Below are positions 13,091 to 14,903 of a stretch of 14,903 nt of DNA, piece by piece. The DNA comes from CAXCDZ01 sp963981525. GTDB lineage: Bacteria > Patescibacteriota > Microgenomatia > UBA1400 > UBA12108. Position 1 is the stretch's first letter. Each line of letters begins with the position of its first letter. The translations under genes and the position numbers were made by a program. Below the pieces are notes generated by a model. The model did not search any database, was not told the origin of the DNA, and saw only the letters and a list, made by a program, of their open reading frames with translations. Location of the stretch: positions 1-14,903 of the forward strand of contig CAXCDZ010000015.1 of the NCBI GenBank assembly GCA_963981525.1, read 5' to 3'.

Positions 13091-13595
13091 CTCTCTTCTC
13101 TATTACTTCTGCTCTACTCCTCTGATCTATCGCGTTCTGGAAGGGAACTAGGTATTGTTGCGCATACATTCCCAACATCACCATCGGCAAGTGAAGTGAT
13201 CTATTACTCTCATCCTGATCTACTACATCCATCTTCCACAACTCATCTCGGTAACTCCTAGTCACGTTGAGCGCATTCTGCATCATAATCTTCTGCACTT
13301 TGGTCAAGTAATGCTGATATGACCATTGCTGTATCACACCTTCATCCGCCCTCTTACCTCTCCTATCTAGACCACTCCATTTCCAATAAGTCTCTCCACA
13401 ACTAAGTTCTATATCACCAAAAACATGACTCATTCGATATGCATTCCTTTTGCCGTGATTATCTGTCATAAATTGAATAAACGGATCATCTAAACGACAA
13501 TGTTCATTCCTATTCCTACCCACTTCATCCCACGGCCACACACTCTCATCATGCGATTCACAATACACACTAACAACTCCTTCATAGATACACAT
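13038..13595 (-). CDS. Unknown protein, 185 residues (accessory region)
   Basis: Not recognised. Soluble, strikingly rich in Trp, Tyr, Met, Arg and Asp, with an acidic and Cys-containing N-terminal part and a helical C-terminal half ending in a basic/acidic coil (QRSRAEVIEKRAMIEERDRR) and DLDWYSYG. ATG 13595 has a poor ribosome site; GTG at 13568 (residue 10) has GAAGGAG 8 nt upstream and may be the true start. Divergent from the membrane protein at 13789 across a palindromic promoter, exactly as 9636 is from 9975. Its 3' end overlaps the ATPase gene by 53 nt. Ends in TAG. No visible similarity to the product of 8716-9636 beyond composition. Confidence 0.7.
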   Translation of the reverse strand: MCIYEGVVSVYCESHDESVWPWDEVGRNRNEHCRLDDPFIQFMTDNHGKRNAYRMSHVFGDIELSCGETYWKWSGLDRRGKRADEGVIQQWSYQHYLTKVQKIMMQNALNVTRSYRDELWKMDVVDQDESNRSLHLPMVMLGMYAQQYLVPFQNAIDQRSRAEVIEKRAMIEERDRRDLDWYSYG

Positions 13596-13610
13596 CCAAT
13601 ATGTTTATTG

Positions 13611-13630
13611 TTGACATTATAGGGTATAAT
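13611..13630. promoter_or_regulatory. Palindromic, probably bidirectional promoter between 13595 and 13789
   Basis: TTGACA (13611-13616) overlapping ATTATA-GGG-TATAAT (13616-13630), differing from the 9717 copy by one base (T to G) in 20. A -10 is available on each strand. Confidence 0.62.
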
Positions 13631-13788
13631 ACTTGTCCATAGCACCTAAAATAACATTTTCTTCACCACCTCCCTATCTATCATCCAAGGTAGCTAGCGA
13701 GGTGGTGGTACGAAGAAAAAAGAATTCAACCTAAATCGACAACAGTCATAACGCATGACTTGTTGTCACCCTCAAAAGGAGAAATAAA
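13631..13788 (+). promoter_or_regulatory. Structured leader of the 13789 gene
   Basis: No gene. Two main hairpins are seen. CACCACCTC (13664-13672) pairs with GAGGTGGTG (13699-13707), with a possible alternative outer pairing TTTTCTTC/GAAGAAAA (13657-13664 with 13712-13719) and a small inner CTATC/GGTAG stem. Then GACAACA-GTCAT (13738-13749) pairs with ATGAC-t-TGTTGTC (13755-13767), 12 bp with one bulge. AAAAGGAG follows just before ATG 13789. AACATTTTCT is shared with the leader at 9737-9974. Confidence 0.68.
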
Positions 13789-14574
13789 ATGAATACCACC
13801 AACCTCAACAAACTCTTTTGGGGTCTATTCGCAATACTAGTGATCGTAGCCTCGATCACTACCTACTATGCGATGGAAGGAATCCAAATTGCACTAGAAA
13901 ACATTTGGATTTCTCTAGCCTTTGCCATTGCAATGATTATAATCATCATCACAATGCTTATCCTATTTACCAGCAAGCTCTTTGCAAAAAAGCTCCAGCT
14001 CAACACGGAGATGTGGATCTTATCAAGCCTAATCTTGATCATTCTCATTACTACCTGGGTCGCTGTACTCGAAGGGACTGGAAACTGGACAGGACATTTA
14101 TTGATGGCAGCAACCATCTTCCTATCCCCCACCCTGGTTGTAGTAAGTGACGAAGCTGGAATTAAAAGGGCGCTCAACACCAACCCGAGCACAAGAACAA
14201 TGTTCTCATTTTTTCGTGGAGCAGCCTTACTCTTACTATTTCCTCCTGTCTGGCAAGGGACGATCGAATGGATCGGCAATCTTGTCGCCTCTATTCCCTT
14301 CACATTCTTCGTCCTCATAGCCCTTCCCACAGTCCCCGCTCTCCTATACCCAAAGATTAAAATTCTGAAACAAGGGATTGTCCTTGTAATTACGATTCTG
14401 GCAAACCTTACTTACGTTGCCTACGCTGCGCTCAAGGGAAGTGTATATCTATGGGATACAAAAGGGAGCTTAGTTTGACATGCTCTTCCGGTAGCCATCC
14501 TCACCTTTGCTATCCTGACAATCACTGCCAAGATGGCAAAATTCGAACTTCGCTTTGCAAGCAAAGATAAATAA
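13789..14574 (+). CDS. Multi-helix membrane protein with an in-frame TGA near the C-terminus
   Basis: The first 229 codons (13789-14475) encode about seven hydrophobic segments (for example LFAILVIVASITTYYAM, IWISLAFAIAMIIIIITMLI, WILSSLILIILITTWVAVL and GIVLVITILANLTYVAYAAL) with short loops. A TGA at 14476-14478 stops the frame, but the same frame stays open for 31 codons to TAA at 14572-14574. That part reads as another helix (ALPVAILTFAILTITAKM) and a charged tail (KFELRFASKDK), a natural end for such a protein. Total would be 261 residues. TGA is a stop in the host genes mreB and the O-antigen ligase, so this is probably a nonsense mutation (TGG to TGA would fit), a sequencing error, or programmed readthrough. 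The start has a canonical AAAAGGAG site. Function unknown; the context mirrors the 9975 gene. Confidence 0.72.
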
Positions 14575-14607
14575 CAAGTCTATTCATTCCGCTCGCCATT
14601 CAACATC

Positions 14608-14656
14608 GCCTGTTCAGGTAACTTTCTGGGTATTCCCGGAGACTACTTGAACAGGC
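14608..14656. other. Long near-perfect hairpin after the 13789 gene
   Basis: GCCTGTTCA (14608-14616) pairs perfectly with TGAACAGGC (14648-14656); inside, TCTGGG-tatt-CCCGGA (about 14625-14640) forms a second stem, separated by an internal loop. No T-run follows, so it is not a standard terminator. It lies between the gene end and the promoter at 14696, and could be an RNA element, a protein-binding site or a recombination site. Confidence 0.68.
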
Positions 14657-14695
14657 ATGACGACATACTCAAAAACACACTTTATACACACTTTC

Positions 14696-14726
14696 TTGAC
14701 TTATAGTTAGATATTATTGTAGAATA
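14696..14726 (+). promoter_or_regulatory. Probable promoter of the 14764 ORF
   Basis: TTGACT (14696-14701) followed by TATAG and an AT-rich stretch, resembling the start of the palindromic promoters at 9717 and 13611 but without the perfect dyad. Possible -10 boxes are TATTAT (14712-14717) or the better spaced TGTAGAAT (hexamer TAGAAT, 14720-14725). Confidence 0.42.
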
Positions 14727-14763
14727 CACATTCAAAACATACCAATATAGCAAGGACAATAAC

Positions 14764-14868
14764 ATGACAGTAGGATTCGGTGAGCGCGGTAAAAAACTAT
14801 TCACTCCACAACAAAAGGTGCAACTACCACCTCGCCTATCAAATTTGCGGCTTAAAGGGAAAAATTAG
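14764..14868 (+). CDS. Short ORF, 34 residues, basic
   Basis: ATG 14764 to TAG 14866-14868. It follows AGCAAGGACAATAAC, with a modest ribosome site, and the promoter at 14696. The product is small and basic (starts MTVGFGERGKKLF, ends RLSNLRLKGKN) with no membrane helix; function unknown. Its stop codon sits inside the hairpin GGGAAAA/TTTTCCC (14857-14879), much as the 9975 gene's stop touches a hairpin. A leader peptide or a small regulatory or structural protein is possible. Confidence 0.5.
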   Translation: MTVGFGERGKKLFTPQQKVQLPPRLSNLRLKGKN

Positions 14869-14901
14869 TTGATTTTCCCCTCAAGACTTCCCCTGGGAAG
14901 T
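14857..14901. other. Two hairpins over and after the 14764 stop codon
   Basis: GGGAAAA (14857-14863) pairs with TTTTCCC (14873-14879) around the TAG; then ACTTCCC-ct-GGGAAGT (14886-14901), a near-perfect palindrome cut close to the window edge. The arrangement repeats the hairpin cluster seen after 10838. Confidence 0.55.
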
Positions 14902-14903
14902 TA

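Noticed and set aside
14476..14520. Selenocysteine codon with SECIS hairpin
   Set aside because: No convincing stem with a bulged U and GU apical loop at the required distance after the TGA, and a Sec residue in such a membrane loop would be unusual.
13789..14574. Genome-wide reassignment of TGA (SR1/Gracilibacteria code)
   Set aside because: mreB and the O-antigen ligase gene end naturally at TGA at family-typical lengths.

Overview
The window looks like a chromosomal segment of a Patescibacteria/CPR bacterium, possibly Microgenomates-like; that lineage call is inference. It rests on compact genes, an O-antigen-ligase/TPR fusion, a stand-alone four-helix-bundle (23S-IVP family) protein, small single-helix-anchored extracytoplasmic proteins, and an efp/epmA/mreB neighbourhood. 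Host genes mreB and the ligase end in TGA, so TGA is a stop codon here and the Gracilibacteria/SR1 code does not apply.

Layout, left part (1-8712). A membrane-anchored GH39-like glycoside hydrolase runs off the left edge on the minus strand (1-1382). It diverges from a Thr/Pro/Ser-rich anchored surface protein (1508-2095). Then follow, on the minus strand, a four-helix-bundle protein (2153-2506), elongation factor P with Lys34 (2579-3145), its probable modifying enzyme EpmA (3323-4327) and MreB (4504-5559). Divergent from mreB is an O-antigen ligase/TPR protein (5744-7765). A small anchored protein (7750-8049, minus) diverges from peptide deformylase (8137-8712). Eight of the nine genes here have a -10 box 6-9 nt before the start codon and no Shine-Dalgarno site, so they should be transcribed as leaderless or nearly leaderless mRNAs. 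Short-period repeat arrays (9-nt units in fours, 8-nt units in fives and sixes) lie just upstream of several of these promoters. Two of the 9-nt arrays have been incorporated in frame into proteins.

Right part (8716-14903) has a different style and looks like an accessory or mobile element of unrecognised type. Most of its genes have good Shine-Dalgarno sites (AGGAG/AAGGA) and long leaders full of hairpins. Two divergent gene pairs (9636/9975 and 13595/13789) are each driven from a near-identical palindromic promoter, TTGACA followed by ATTATA-GGK-TATAAT. The genes are two multi-helix membrane proteins (9975, 13789), an operon of two unknown proteins and a RecA/DnaB-fold ATPase (11038, 11334, 12002), two unknown minus-strand proteins (8716-9636, 13038-13595), and a 34-residue ORF (14764) near the right edge. 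The second membrane protein has an in-frame TGA followed by 31 more codons that encode a plausible last membrane helix and charged tail.

How the genes work together: the left part combines envelope and cell-shape functions (GH39, MreB, O-antigen ligase, anchored proteins) with translation functions (EF-P, EpmA, deformylase). The right part pairs membrane proteins with a P-loop ATPase under shared promoters and RNA structures. Its biological role cannot be read from the sequence, and it is the best candidate here for an undescribed system.
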